Shown here: positions 1 through 29,503 of the stretch, piece by piece
Layout: each line of letters starts with the position of its first letter
How positions within the stretch are numbered: the stretch's first letter is position 1
Source: Telopea speciosissima
Taxonomy: Eukaryota; Streptophyta; Magnoliopsida; Proteales; Proteaceae
Direction: 5' to 3'
DNA length: 64,000 nt
Assembly (NCBI RefSeq): GCF_018873765.1
Contig: NC_057925.1
Coordinates: forward strand, 8,877,568 to 8,941,567
Made by a program: the position numbers and the translations under genes
Notes under the pieces: generated by a model
What the model was told of the DNA's origin: nothing
What the model saw: only the letters and a program-made list of their open reading frames with translations
Database searches by the model: none

Positions 1-532
1 TTTTATGATCATTACCACCGTGAACTAATTCCAAGAATTTCCAAATTTCGTTATTAAATTTTAACCTCTATTTTACAGCCAAATCCCTTTGATTTGAGAA
101 GGAATGGTTGGTTGAATACAAATCTGTCACTTTCTTTTTGCTTATCTTTTTGAGTTTGGTTAGAATAGTTATTCATAAATCAAAAGTGTGATGTTTTTTG
201 AGAATCACAAGACAAATCTGAACCATTCATTGTTTATGAATTTTTTTTTATAATTTAAATTATTTGTTTCTGATCATAATTTGGAAAGTGCACAATATTA
301 TGTAGAGTACTGATACGCTTGCATTGACATACACAATATGCATGCCAATGTTGGGTGTTATTTGATTGAATGTATTAAACTTGAAAATTTGACACTTGAC
401 TGCTCTAGATCATGTCCTCTCTAACAACGCGAGGTATAGGCACATCACTTGAATAGTGATTATTGACTTACTACAGTTGCATTAGTTGATAAGATTACAT
501 GTGTTTTTTTTTAACAAATTAAAACACCAATC

Positions 533-639
533 ACCTAGTCATGTACGGCTCCTATGCCTAGACATAGGATTGTGCGAAATGACCACCACCCATGGAAAGG
601 CATAAATCCTTGAGAGCTACACACCACACATGACTAGGT
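533..639. repeat. Short MITE-like element with 12-bp inverted ends
   Basis: The ends ACCTAGTCATGT (533-544) and ACATGACTAGGT (628-639) are exact reverse complements. The interior contains GCGAAATGACC and CCCATGGAAAGG blocks that recur in the neighbouring element at 680-835. Size and ends fit a non-autonomous DNA element. No target duplication was identified, so the class is unknown. Confidence 0.55.
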
Positions 640-679
640 AATGTTCTCTTTCAAATTTTTAAAATGGGAGAAATAACGC

Positions 680-835
680 TACCTGATTACGTGTGGCGCG
701 TGAACCTTATGCATACATAAGGGGCCATGCGAAATGATCGTTGCACCCCCATGGAAAGGTAAAAATCCTTGGAGGTGCAACGGTCATTTCACACGGCCCT
801 GTTTTTGGGTGTAGGAGCTGCATCCCACGCAAGTC
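680..835. repeat. Second copy of a related short repeat
   Basis: It shares the GCGAAATGATC and CCCATGGAAAGG blocks with the element at 533-639. It also has an internal palindrome around the CATGGAAAGG block: GATCGTTGCACC pairs with GGTGCAACGGTC. A related tail (GGTCATTTCGCCC and GGTGCAGGAGCAGCA) appears at about 20,520-20,570. Probably a dispersed non-autonomous element. Confidence 0.45.
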
Positions 836-1676
836 ACCAGATAGCTTTCTCTTTCCCATAAAAAAAAAATAACGTCGGCCTCCTCTCTAATGTGCACATA
901 GCCAGAGCCAGCCCAGCTCAACTGAGCCATCGGATGTTCATTGGGCACATATTGGGCTGGTGCGATCATTGGAGAGCAATCCAGATCCTCTACGACACGA
1001 CTACCGCAATGGCTTGTACTGCACAGACACAAGATGGTGCGCTATGATCACCTTATCCCTGCCCGAACGCCTTACCCGAGTGCAACTGGATCCTAAAAAA
1101 TATAGCCCGGAAAGCAGGTGAGGTGGTCGTTTTCCTTGCCACCCTATACACGTGTCAAACGAAGCCCCATTAGTTAGAAGTTTGTTTTCCATGTCCTAAT
1201 CCCTTCTTCTCTTTTTTTTCGTGGTCCAGAAAATGTCTAATATCCATCATTGGCCGTCTCTAATGCGTTACGCGTAACGCTACTCAAAGCCAAACGGTTC
1301 TTCATCCACGCCCCAAGTTCTATTTAACCAAAACAGAAAGTAAAGTTACCAGACCATCCCTTAATTATATCATTTTTACGAAAACACCAATCACCTTGTG
1401 ATGTGAAATTCAACTATTAGTATTTACCCACAAACCCCTAAAAAGGGTATAATCGTAGTTTTATTGAATTGTAATGGCGCTTTCGAAATTTTCTCTATTA
1501 TTATAAAAAAGAAAAATCCCAGAACCTTTAGAGAGCAGATAATATCATAATATCGAGACGTATCATCAAAAAAAAAAAAAAATATATATATATATATCGA
1601 GACGTACTCGTGCGGCTCTCCACACACACATTACATACACACACACACACAACCATTGCTCAGAAGCAGAGTTGCA

Positions 1677-19169
<17,493 letters not shown>

Positions 19170-19569
19170 TCACAAACGCAGTTCAAATCATATAAAATTT
19201 CTGTCGTAGAGTATAGCTTAAGTAGGCATCAGCAAGCCTCATCCAATTGCATATTTCTGTTATCTCTTCACTCTTTAGTATATGACCCCAAAACTCTGTA
19301 TAAGTCCTGTCTGGGGAACAACTATCCATGGCTATCAGGAATTTATATTTTCTACCTCTGCCCATTAATGTTTCTAGAGGTCAATATTTTGGTTATACCA
19401 GACAATTAAAGCTTGATAAAGTAACGTTCAGTTTCTAAGTCCAAATCTCAATGGGATAATGTGAAAATTGGGGTGGGGGCCGGGCGCAAGTATTAGCTCA
19501 ATATCTTCCTTCAGAAACTATTATTTTTGGGTTTGGAGTAGGGTTTCAAAATTCAGCGGTACTGCATTT

Positions 19570-19680
19570 CTAGGGATAGGGCAAAATCTGGCCGATCCGA
19601 TCGGTATTGGCCAACGCAGATCCGATCGGCATCGGCCAAGACCGATCCAGATCCCAATTCTGCCCTTTAAAACCCTGGTT
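19570..19680. repeat. GATCGG-rich dispersed repeat
   Basis: Contains repeated GATCCGATCGG(T/C)AT(T/C)GGCCAA motifs and ends near AAAACCCTGG. Related clusters lie at about 33,880-34,085, 35,430-35,530, 47,130-47,310, 50,250-50,340, 56,280-57,050, 60,600-60,830, 62,520-62,770 and 63,580-63,710. Mechanism and class unknown. Confidence 0.5.
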
Positions 19681-19845
19681 TGGAGTTTCAGATTTTTTGG
19701 GCTGTCACTCTCTCATCAATATGGACATTTTCCCATATTCCCTAATATAATTTCTTGCCGATGCTTTTAATAAGATTGATGGGTATCTTATAAAATAACT
19801 TTTAATGAGATTGATTTAGTTATTTTATAAAATAACTAAGGTTGT

Positions 19846-19990
19846 TCCATTGTGACCAAGTGGTCACGGGTTTGAGTCTAAAAACAGCCTCTGTGTGAAA
19901 GCAGGGGTAAGGCTGTGTATAATATGACCCTACCTAGGCCTCACAATGGTGGAATTCTCGTGCATTGGATACATTCTTTTTTTTTTTTTT
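19846..19990 (+). mobile_element. Au-SINE-like element
   Basis: tRNA-derived head with a B-box-like GGTCACGGGTTTGAGTC. It is followed by the Au-type body (AACAGCCTCT, GGGGTAAGGCTGTGTA, GACCC) and tail (GTGCATTGGATAC), ending in a T-run. Matches the known plant Au SINE pattern. It lies between the CCD1 3' end and the raffinose-synthase array. Confidence 0.8.
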
Positions 19991-19999
19991 AAATATAAA

Positions 20000-20810
20000 A
20001 TAAAATAAATTGATCATGTATTTTTTTAATGAAAAACAAAGCATATTATTTAGACAAGCAAGAAAAATTCTTCATGTCACAAAACAATTTAACTTCCTAA
20101 AGTTTAAGTTTAATTCAATCAAATGCCCCTTGTGAATTAGCACGTATTCCCATTTATGTCCATAAAGCACTTAGTATTTCAATCACTGTTATGCACTCTC
20201 TCATTGTCTTGAATTTCAAGTCTGTTACTTGACAAATAGAATAGAAATTTCACATGTGAGTGGGAAAGTAGGGATATATCTATCCACAAAATTAAGGCTC
20301 CACCATATCTGGTACATGGCAGATATTTAGACTATCTTGATAAACATATTTAAGGAGTGGCACATATTTGGACTATCTTGTTTAAGCATATCAAGGAGGA
20401 TCAATGTTTTTTCCATCTTAAGAATAATGAAATAATAAACAGGCACAAAAACCATGCAATCTGAAATCTCCATCGAATCCATTAGGCAAAATTTATATCT
20501 GAAAAAAAAAAAATTGGGAGTACGGTGGTCATTTCGCCCACCCGTGTTTGGGTGCAGGAGCAGCACACCTCCCAAAAAATAAATAAATAAATAAAAACTC
20601 TGTTAATTTACTTCTTCATAGATAGATATCATAAGCTAGGTCCTCCACGATCTTGAATGAAACTATCCATGAAATTGTGCACCGTCTGAAACGTAGATCA
20701 TCGCCGTTCTTAACCAATACTCAGGTTAAGGTCCGTGACTCCATCTCCGAACATTGTGAAGTTACGAGTAAAGCATCCCGAGGTTTGCGTATCTCTTAGG
20801 GCATGGAGAA

Positions 20811-20811
<1 letters not shown>
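20000..20811. other. Intergenic, no gene seen
   Basis: AT-rich sequence after CCD1. It contains only a fragment (about 20,516-20,575) related to the short repeats upstream of CCD1. No convincing coding potential on either strand. Confidence 0.6.

Positions 20812-20843
<32 letters not shown>
20812..20843. repeat. (AT)n microsatellite
   Basis: About fifteen AT units. Confidence 0.95.
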
Positions 20844-20844
<1 letters not shown>

Positions 20845-23800
20845 ATCAGGATACAAAAAATACGAACCAATTCCATCACATCAGCCAGCATTGTAAGTAT
20901 AAAAGAGGTAAGATCAGAGAAGACTACTAATAATACTAATATCACTTTTCTTAGAAAGAGCAATGCAAAGCAGTTTTCTCTTCTTAATCACCTGAAGAAG
21001 AGTTTTACCCTCAACTCTATTTGCATACATGGCATATAGCAAAGATACATGACATACATCTTCACCTCTCAACAAATATATCTTGTTGCCCAATAGACCC
21101 AATACCAATACAGGTCCCCTCTTTCTCCAACCCCTCAATCCAGACAGCTCCCAACAATGGTGAAATTTTATTTAATTTCATTTTTTTCAGTCACCAAATC
21201 TCATGTACTTGAGTTTTAACAGGCCATCTGTACATCTCCGGAGGCTGGGATAGTCAAAGTAAGTAGTCCACGGTCAGGGGCATAGTTGAATTCGGTTCCT
21301 AGTAGTGCACTTCTGTGGCGATGTGACAAGAAGGCAACAAACCCCAACTTTGAGGACTATGGTTGCAGTCGGCAAACTGATGCTTGGATGGAACTTCACC
21401 ATATTTTCTTGTTAGTAGCTTCCTGAACTTCTTATTGCTCCACAGATCAATTGGAGTTGAACATGTTGAACAGGCCAATAGGTGCAATAGAGATGCTGGA
21501 TGTGATTTCCTGCATCAAAAAGAGCAAGGGAGGGGGTAAGAAGGAAATTAGCTTTATGCTAGCACAGGCATATATGCAATTGACCAATAAGAATCAGGAT
21601 CGCCATGAATGGAGATTAAACTCTTCAAGAATTAAGAATCATTAAGGTCTCACCTTGAGAGGACAGAAGTGGAAAAGTTCATACTCCAGGGCCTTGAGGA
21701 ACCAACTCCCCTGCAAAGCAAAAATGTATCATTACCATTCGATAGTCTCCCTATTACCATGAAAGCTTTTGTGGTATGCCACATTTGGAACTACAATTCC
21801 AGAAGGCTTTACTCACCTGGTTTATGGGTATAGACAATGGTTCGCCATTCCAATCAGGTCCAGCAATTTGAGCCATTACTCCAACATCAGTGGCTGAACA
21901 CACCAACCATGCCAGAGCATTTGTTTGTGTTCCATATTTTTGAGCGAGCTGCACATCACATTTTCAACTCACGTTTCAGCACATCGTTCTCTAGTTGCAA
22001 GTCTTGAAAGAGTTACTGTGATTACTTGATCGTCATTTCCTTGATCAGAAGGCAGAAGATGGGAATGTAGTAGCATACTTGGTTCCATCTCTAGCAGGGT
22101 CTAAAAAAAGACAGGCGTGTATGGGGCCAGGGAGTTGGACACACAGTCCAGACCCGTCAGGGAGGACCATCTTCTTCAAGTGCTTGAAGTTGTGGTTGCC
22201 TGGCTTATCACTGGTTAAGGCAAAATAACCAAAATCCTCCAGTAAGAATCAAATGACTTGGAGCTCTAAAGAGGTAATATAATACAAGAGCAAAACGACT
22301 TTGATACCAGCATTGCAACCAAAACAAAAGCTAATTAATATACAAAATTGAAGGCAACTTGGGTGTTAGGCATGAGAATGTGAGTTATGACAGTACCTGA
22401 CAGAGATTGCAGAACCACCAATGGCTCGAGCAGCCACATGATAGTCTGCAGTTGGGTGTAGGCTCTGCACGGTAGTTGTCAATTCATCAAGTTAGTGCTC
22501 ATATGTCTTTGGATCTTTAACCATTAGTGACTTTAAACTAGCAGATAACTAGTGCACATATATCTTATTGAATCAATACTAAAGGATGTTAATGTTTGAT
22601 TATTACTTGTGAGGAACATATCCCAATCGGGTAGCATTAATTCACCAAGGAAAAGAGTGTTGTAAGCCACCGAGGAGATGTGGATAAGTGTGAGATGCTG
22701 GGTCCAAGGGGTAGAAGTCATCAGAAGCTCTCACCACAGCTGCTTGCTTGGCACTGCACATCTCATTGGTCTTGTGGCACATGCAAGCAATGCAGCCGTT
22801 GTTGGGGTGGTTGTAAGCGATGGAGGCTTCAAGGGCCTGGTGGTAGGTGCTGATGAGTGCAACACAGCCACCATGGCCTGCCCCAAGGGTCTCGATGATG
22901 TTCTGGACATCGACCTTAATTCCATCGACTCCACAGGACAATGTCTGGCTGGTTGCCCATTACCCCTGATGACTGAACCGGGTAAGCCAATGCAGTGTCA
23001 TAGTGCTCCATGCCAGTAGCAGCTGGTTTTACCTCACCCCCAATAATCGGCAAGAGCATGCGATACGTACACAAATCTGCACAAAATCAGAAATAGATGA
23101 GAAAACTTAAATAATTGATGACTTGATTTAATTAAAAACCCATTTGGCTCCAAAAATTAGTGAGGCTTTATAGTTGAAGTATACTTACAAAAGATGGGCA
23201 GTTATCTCTTACCCAGAAAAAAAAAAGATGGGCAGGTATCTCTTACCAAAAAAACAAATAAAAAACAGACGGGGAGGGTATCTACTCACTGTTCACGGGA
23301 TGTGCCACGATTTATATACAAGGGGCCCACATGGTCAAGAAGGAACGAGAGTATCACGAGGAGAGAGATAAAGCGAGAGTGAGGTATTTTCTTCCCAAAA
23401 AAGACAGACTGGGTATGATACTACTGGGTATGATACTAGTGATTATCTCATCTTTGGTTAATTGGCTCTTTACATCCCATTGGGTTGGATTGGTTTCAGT
23501 TGATCACAAGCACACCATCAGTTTCATTAATTTGGTTGAATTTTCTTTCAATTTTTCTGATAGTAATTGGCTGACAGTTTTTGTTCCAACTGGTGGGCTG
23601 GATTACTGAACCATTCAGGTTGCCAACTGCTAGGCCTAAACAATCTAAGCACTGTTGTTTTAAATAAATGGTTGAATTCTTCATTTTTAATTGTAAATTG
23701 GTTCAGGGTTGAGAGTAAAGGCTGAAGCTCCTCATGCCACCCCACCTCTTCTCCTTGCCCAACAGCCCAAGTGCCCAACCAAGCCACAACTGTCACCATT

Positions 23801-24289
23801 CCAAGTGACATAAAAATGGGCACTTTCATTTAGGGGAGCTTCTAGTTGTAACAACATTAGTTACAGGTTCAAGTGTAATCATAACCATGTTTCTGCAATT
23901 CTGTTACGTGGCAGCTCAGATTGGGCTGAAAATTTGTCGATAAATAGGATCCCAAGGTCCCCTATTAACATGTCAAGTTTCAACTTGGTCAGATTGCTGT
24001 GGGAAAACAGAATTATGGACTACAAAAGGATGCATGGATTACAATGGGGTGCATGGATATGCACGAGATAGTATAACATTAGATAGAAAGATAAATGGCT
24101 GAATTTGAGGCTAAAAAACAGCAGCCCAATTAGGTGATTCCCTAAGGGAGAGGATTCCCTGTGCCGAACCAATCATGACATGGGAGGTGGATTCATGACG
24201 GAGGAGAGAGAGAGTGTCAGTGCAGGACCCACATGCTCAGGATGTGAGAGGGCCTAGGAAAGCATCCCCACACTATTGGCATAATGTAG

Positions 24290-25080
24290 AACTGTATTTG
24301 AATGATCAAAACAGTACCAAAACAGAATTGAAATACAGAGAATATATAACCATTTTTAGAGAATTGTAATAACTCAAAATGAGTAGGTCAGGTGAGACTG
24401 AAAATCAAGTCGAGTTCAGTATATCAGTAAATTAACCACTCAGAATAGAATTCAGAAAAGAGGAGTAAACAGATTCTTCGATTCTGAACATGGTCTATGA
24501 ATAGCAACAGTAATAGATTAGTAAAATCAGAATTTGATTCAGTATTATGATGCACAAAACAAGAACTAAAAGATAAAGATAAAATAGGGAGAACACAATT
24601 ATTTCCAGATCAACATGTCTGATCTGAGAAAAACTTGGATCGAGTTCTCTTTAGGGTTTAGAATAACCTATCAAAAGCTGAAGGTAATCTCAAGGGGGTT
24701 GCTCAGTTGGCAAAGACCAACACCTCGCAAAGAAGAGGTCATGAGTTCAACTCTCCTTGGGGTCCAACTATAAAAAAAAAAAACAAAAAAAAACTGAAGG
24801 TAATCTAAGGCTAGATTCTCCTAATTAAAATTCATGCAAAAAAAGTCTTGCATATGAATTCGAGATCAGATAAGGAGTTACAGAAAATTTCAGAACAATA
24901 CTTGTTAACGGAGAAAATAGATTGAAAAAAACACAATACAATAAAATACCCGGGCTTCACACCGCAAGGTGGTTGGATGGATCAAACACCAACCAACCTT
25001 GATCGAATACAAAGATTCTTTGATCACACACAAGGATCTTCATCAAATGGAGAAGAGGAGAAGCAATAGCCTTTTTCCCA
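24290..25080 (+). repeat. Dispersed repeat family R1, copy in psi-RFS-1
   Basis: Homologous to 3,580-4,420: same start (TTTGAATGATCAAAACAGTA) and same terminal GGGCTTCACACCGCAAGGT module. It is itself interrupted by a SINE. A partial terminal module also occurs at 15,960-16,150 in CCD1 intron 11. Confidence 0.6.
24691..24793 (+). mobile_element. tRNA-derived SINE with 13-bp target duplication
   Basis: A 103-bp element with A-box-like GTTGCTCAGTTGGCAAAG, B-box-like GGTCATGAGTTCAACTC and an A-rich tail. CTGAAGGTAATCT flanks it exactly on both sides (24678-24690 and 24794-24806). Same head as the SINEs at 48,009-48,150 and 59,009-59,240. Nested inside an R1 repeat. Confidence 0.92.
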
Positions 25081-26011
25081 TATTATAAGCCCATTAAAGT
25101 GGCTGATTATGGAAAAAAAAATAAAAATTGGACTAAAGGTCAGCACATAGGTATAACCCAAACCAAAGCTTATTTCTAGTCAAATAAGCAATATTTAGGT
25201 GATTAACTGCATCACAGCATGGGGATCTTTTTCTATTCCCTAAATAACCAACAGACAAATTTGCCACATCATTTTTTCATGTGGTAAATCAAGTCATGGT
25301 TACAAATCCAATTGTAACTGAAGTGGTTACAACTATATTTTCCCTTCATTTAATTGCAAGGTAATTGGTGAAGCTCACATTATTTCCATGCATATGAATA
25401 ATAGCATCCTAGACAGATGATGACGTATTAATTACCAGGGAACATAACCTCAACAGTTTACTCGACAACCAAGAAGAAGAAACAATAATGGAGGATGGAC
25501 CACTTACTTCATATTGTGATTTTGCCTTGCTTTGTTGATTTGCTAGCAGACTCATGGGAATAAAAGAATGCACAGTTCCAAAAGAATGACCAACCAACTC
25601 TGCTAGCAATGCTGGTGTAGTTGTTAGTGAATCTGCATTCACCAAAAGCCAAAAAAAGAGGTCACTTGACTCATTCTGAATGAAGGTCCCCAATTTGCAT
25701 CGTTTACAAGAAATAAGTTAATTGTGAGTGTCACCATCAATTATTGAGATGTCACGTTCCAAAATTTCTGCGTAGTTGGTGGGGAATGGGGAGCCCCACT
25801 TTGGATGTGTATAGGAAGTTAATTTCAGTATATTAACGGAGACAGAGAAAGAGAGATATGGAGGATGGCATCTTGCCGATTTCCACTATTTCTTGTCTCA
25901 CATTTACCATTAGTTTTCCAAAGGAAAGGAAACAAAAAGAAAAGAAAGAGAAACTTACTTTACAGCTTGGTTGATGACTTCAAAAGGATTGGTTCCAGCA
26001 TGCATGTAGCA

Positions 26012-27360
26012 TAGTTGTCAAGGCGGCGCCGGCGCCTAGGAGACAAGTCGTTTTTTCCAGGCCTGACCATTGGCTCGCCTTATTGTGTGAGTGCCTCTTT
26101 TTTTTTTTTTTTCTCCTTTGATGTATAAAATTATTCTTCTCCTGATATTTTGGTTGGATTACATATTTTTTTTACATAGGGTGAGATGCATGGGATAATT
26201 AAGTGTATTACAATTTTTTTTTTTTTAAAAAAAAAAACAAAACAGAAAAAAAGGAAGATAGATCAAAAGACATGAGACTTCCACGCCAAGTCACGATCCA
26301 ATCAGGTTAGTTTTTTTTTTTTTTTTTTGTTTCTTTTTCTTCTTCTTCTTTCTCTGACATCTGTTTTTTTTTTTTTTTTTTTTTTTTTTCAATTCTTCTT
26401 TTTCGCCTCTGCTTCTTCCACTGCCACCGCCTTTTTCTATTTTCTCTTTCTCTATTTCTTCAGCCTTCTTTTTTGTCTTCTTCCAATTTCTGTCTTTTTT
26501 TTTTTTTCCTTCTTTTTCTCCTTTGCTGCTTCTTCTTCTTCCTCCTCCTTTTTCTCCTTTTTTCTTCTTCTGTTATTTTTTTTTCTGTCATTCTCTTTCT
26601 CTGATCCCCTCACTGGAATACCTCTCCCTGCTTCTCCCCCCTCCCCATCTCCTCCATGAAACCCTCTCTCGCTTCTCTTCCGTGAATCCCACTGCTTAAT
26701 ACGGCTTCCCTCTCCCACCCCCTTCTTTCTCCTATCTCCTCCCTAGATCTTTGATCTCTGGAAACCCTCTCCCTGCTCCCCCCCCCCCCCCAAATGTCTC
26801 CCATCTCCTCCATGAAACAAACCCTCTCTCCCTTCTCTTCCCTGAATCCCACCGCTTAATACTGTTTCACCCCCCCTCTTTCTCCCATCTCATCCCTAAA
26901 TCTTCGATCTCTGGAAACCCTTTCCCTGCTCTCCTCCCCCCACCCCCCCAAATGTCTCTCATCTCCTCCATGAAATCTCTCCCTTCTCTTCCCTGAATCA
27001 CACCGCATGGTACGTTTTTTTTTCCTTCTCTTTCTCCCATCTCCTCCCTAAATCTTCATCGTCCCATCTCTTCCTTAAATCCTACCTCATAATACTGAGA
27101 GATTGTGTTAGGTCCAGCCCTTGTAAGGTAATGGAGATGATGAAATCACCTCCCTGGTGTCCTTGAACTTTATCTTGTGCAGCACTATCCACGTGTCCAT
27201 GTCCTGCAGAAACAAAAAGAAACCAGATAGCACCATGTAAGTAACTGACCATATGATTAAAGAGTATGCACGCCAAGCGAGCTAGGCGACGCCTAGGCAC
27301 CCACCTAGGCAACAAGGTGCCTGGCCACTGCCTTGGGTTGCCTTGTCGTCATGACAACTA
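26012..27360. mobile_element. Composite foldback element with TAGTTGTCA ends
   Basis: It begins TAGTTGTCAAGGCGGCGCC and ends CGTCATGACAACTA, the two ends of the MITE family seen at 7,343-7,591. Between them lie about 1.2 kb of pyrimidine-rich sequence with poly-T/CTT runs. That sequence includes about three diverged tandem units of about 150 bp (CATCTCCTCCATGAAA...GAATCCCACCGCTTAATA near 26,650, 26,805 and 26,945). It abuts the broken exon 3 of psi-RFS-1. Best read as a MITE split by or filled with other DNA. Reading frames here are low-complexity artefacts. Confidence 0.6.
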
Positions 27361-28111
27361 CGGAGCAATAACAGAAAACATAAAGAGAACAGGCATATGT
27401 TGTTCCAGGATTGGAGAAAGTTTCATGCATCATAATTTTGACATGTAACCCTACCAAAAAGGGTAAAATAATTCTTTATTTTCCCAAGAGTTGGCATCAT
27501 GGAGTATACCTAAATTTACTTTTCAGTCTAAACTGAAATATCCCAGGCAACTGATTGACACTTCTGCTCCAAACATGTCTGTGCAAAAACGACAAAACCA
27601 CCTGCAACACCGAAAAAGAAGAGATATAAAGCTTTCATGCCAATGAAGACATCAAAGAAAGTTTTTACCAAACAAAAAAGACAGCAAAGAAAGTAAGAGA
27701 TGCTGAACATTTCAAACTCTATGATACAAAACCATCTGTATTGAAAGAAAATAATGTTAAAAATTTTAAACTGTACAATCCAAGGGTATCTTAAAAAGCC
27801 AACATCCAAAAATCCCTCACAGCCCACTACCACCAACCTGGCATGAAATCATGGTTCCTCAACCATGCAATAAGCTTGCAAAGGGAGCACCGATGTATCA
27901 TAATTTAATGCAAAGTTCAGATTACTAAATCTTTTATTGCTGGGAACCAAGGGATGGCATCCACAACTTCCCTCAGAACACCTGCTATCAACCTAGCATG
28001 AAAAGGTCCCTCAACCTTTGCAAAAGAGAATGCAAAGGGAGCACCCCTCATTCAGAATTTCATGCAAAGTTCAGATTACTAAATCTTTCATCACTGGGAA
28101 ATGAGAATATG

Positions 28112-28193
28112 TGGAGGAAAAAACATTTATTTTAACCATTTCACAGACACAGTGGAGGAAAAAGCATTTATTTTAATCATTTCACAGACACAG
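28112..28193 (+). repeat. 41-bp tandem repeat, two units
   Basis: Two nearly identical units, TGGAGGAAAAAACATTTATT...TTTCACAGACACAG, differing at two positions. Confidence 0.85.
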
Positions 28194-29410
28194 AGAAAAG
28201 CATCAGCATCTTCAGAAATAGCAGGGAAAATCCACCATCAATCAAAGACACACCACATAGATGGAAAAGAATAATCCTAGTATAATTCAACTATCTGCAT
28301 AAATCTGCAAATTTTTGGAACCTAGAGGCAAAAATAAACATAAAATCAGAAACATATGCATGGCCGTGTAGAAGGAAAAAGAATCTTAAGAGAATGGGAA
28401 TTCAATCTCAAGAAAGCACACCTATTAGTATTAAGTGACTCATAGATATAACAGGGACGAATGCACTATGGTCCAAGTCAAATATAATAGTATTCAGAAA
28501 TGGAGTCCAATGACTGATAAAAAGCCCCTTTACTTTCACTTCCTTTTAGGTGTGCTTTTTTGGGAGTGTATGTGTATTGGGGGGGGGGGGGGTAGGATAT
28601 GGAAGAAAAAACAATACAAAGAGAATAGGAACCAGTCAAAAGAAAACAAACCCATTTAGCAAGATATTGATAAAAAAGGGATGAAAACACTATATCCAAA
28701 GCAAATATAAAAGATTTTGGAAACAGAGCCACAATTGCTGTTAATAAGCCTTTTTTTTTTCTCTTTACCTTTTTTGTGTGCACTGCAGGGGTGGTGGAGG
28801 AGGCATACTTTAGTGCTCACACGTCATCCAGCTCCTATTCTTTCCCTATTCATCCAACAATCCAGAATTATCATTATGCCCATCCTTTCCCTCGATTGTT
28901 GATTGAGATAGACAAGTAGTCTTACCTCTTGAGCATACAGTACCAGTACTGAAACAAGCAAGACAAAGGATCAATTAGGCCTTATAACTCTTGGCCAATT
29001 AGTCCTTCAATTAAAGATGTGAACACAAAGCAAGGACATAAAAGAAGGCCAAACAGAGGGCTATCCCCAAAACCAAAAGCCAAACATTTTCCTCAATGTT
29101 CAGAAACAAACTCTGCCACCTTGCATGACCAGTGAATCCCCCATAGTAAGGAGAAGAAACTTCACAGGAAAAGATCTAACCACCTTAGCACAGTAAAATC
29201 CTAATATTTCCAAGTTCAAATGGGAGCTACATTGACCTGGCCCCTCTCCTCTTAACAGAAAGTTGTTGTAGCTTCTTTCTAAAAATTAGGATAGCTACGC
29301 ATACCATTATTAAGCCCATATCATCCCAACCCAACCCCCACTAGGAAGGATATTTCTTTCTGCCGTATGTTTTTAATATTTAGAAAGATTAAGAATCACT
29401 TTTTGGTGGA

Positions 29411-29503
29411 ATGGAAACAGCCTCTCTGGAAACAGGGGTAAGGCTGCGTACATTTGACCCTCCTCAGACCCTGCTAAACGCGGGAGCCTTGTGCACTGGG
29501 TAC
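29411..29503 (+). mobile_element. Au-SINE fragment
   Basis: Contains the Au SINE 3' body and tail (GGAAACAGCCTCTCTGG, GGGGTAAGGCTGCGTACAT, GAGCCTTGTGCACTGGGTAC). The tRNA-like head is missing. Confidence 0.85.

Larger units (their letters stand above)
1..1676 (+). promoter_or_regulatory. CCD1 upstream region
   Basis: This gene-free stretch lies before the CCD1 start codon. It is AT-rich, with two related short inverted-repeat elements (about 533-639 and 680-835). A G-box-like ACGT core lies near 1148-1155. An alternating AT tract at about 1581-1598 follows an A-run and is the best TATA-like candidate. A CA-repeat leader (about 1622-1650) sits just before the coding start. Short reading frames on the minus strand resemble nothing known. 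Promoter function is inferred from position only. Confidence 0.5.
20870..26011 (-). pseudogene. Raffinose-synthase-family pseudogene 1 (psi-RFS-1)
   Basis: Degenerate copy of the intact gene at 53.3-58.9 kb, read on the minus strand. Recognisable parts: exon 3 (about 25,970-26,011, cut by an insertion), remnants of introns 3 and 4 (about 25,650-25,860), a rearranged exon 7 (about 25,500-25,650), exon 8 (about 22,608-23,077, missing about 85 nt before [10 protein letters not shown]), exon 9 (22,395-22,470), exon 10 (22,080-22,210), exon 11 (21,816-21,960, internal deletion of the CQGAGWCK region), exon 12 (21,650-21,711, deletion) and exon 13 (about 21,200-21,510, frameshifted and without the normal stop). 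Exons 4-6 are lost. The 3' flank at 20,870-21,200 matches the intact gene's 3' flank. GH36 motifs KVDVQN and VRASDDFYP are still readable. It cannot encode a functional enzyme. Confidence 0.92.

Noticed and set aside
22678-23019. Plus-strand ORF of 113 aa
   Set aside because: Antisense of psi-RFS-1 exon 8; no similarity of its own.
24691-24793. tRNA gene
   Set aside because: A- and B-box-like motifs are present, but no cloverleaf; it has a poly(A) tail and target duplication, so it is a SINE. The same applies to 44,500-44,629, 48,009-48,150 and 59,009-59,240.
26327-26718. Open frames rich in Phe/Ser (plus strand) and Lys/Glu (minus strand)
   Set aside because: Pure products of a CTT/TTC-rich low-complexity tract inside a repeat element; no protein features.
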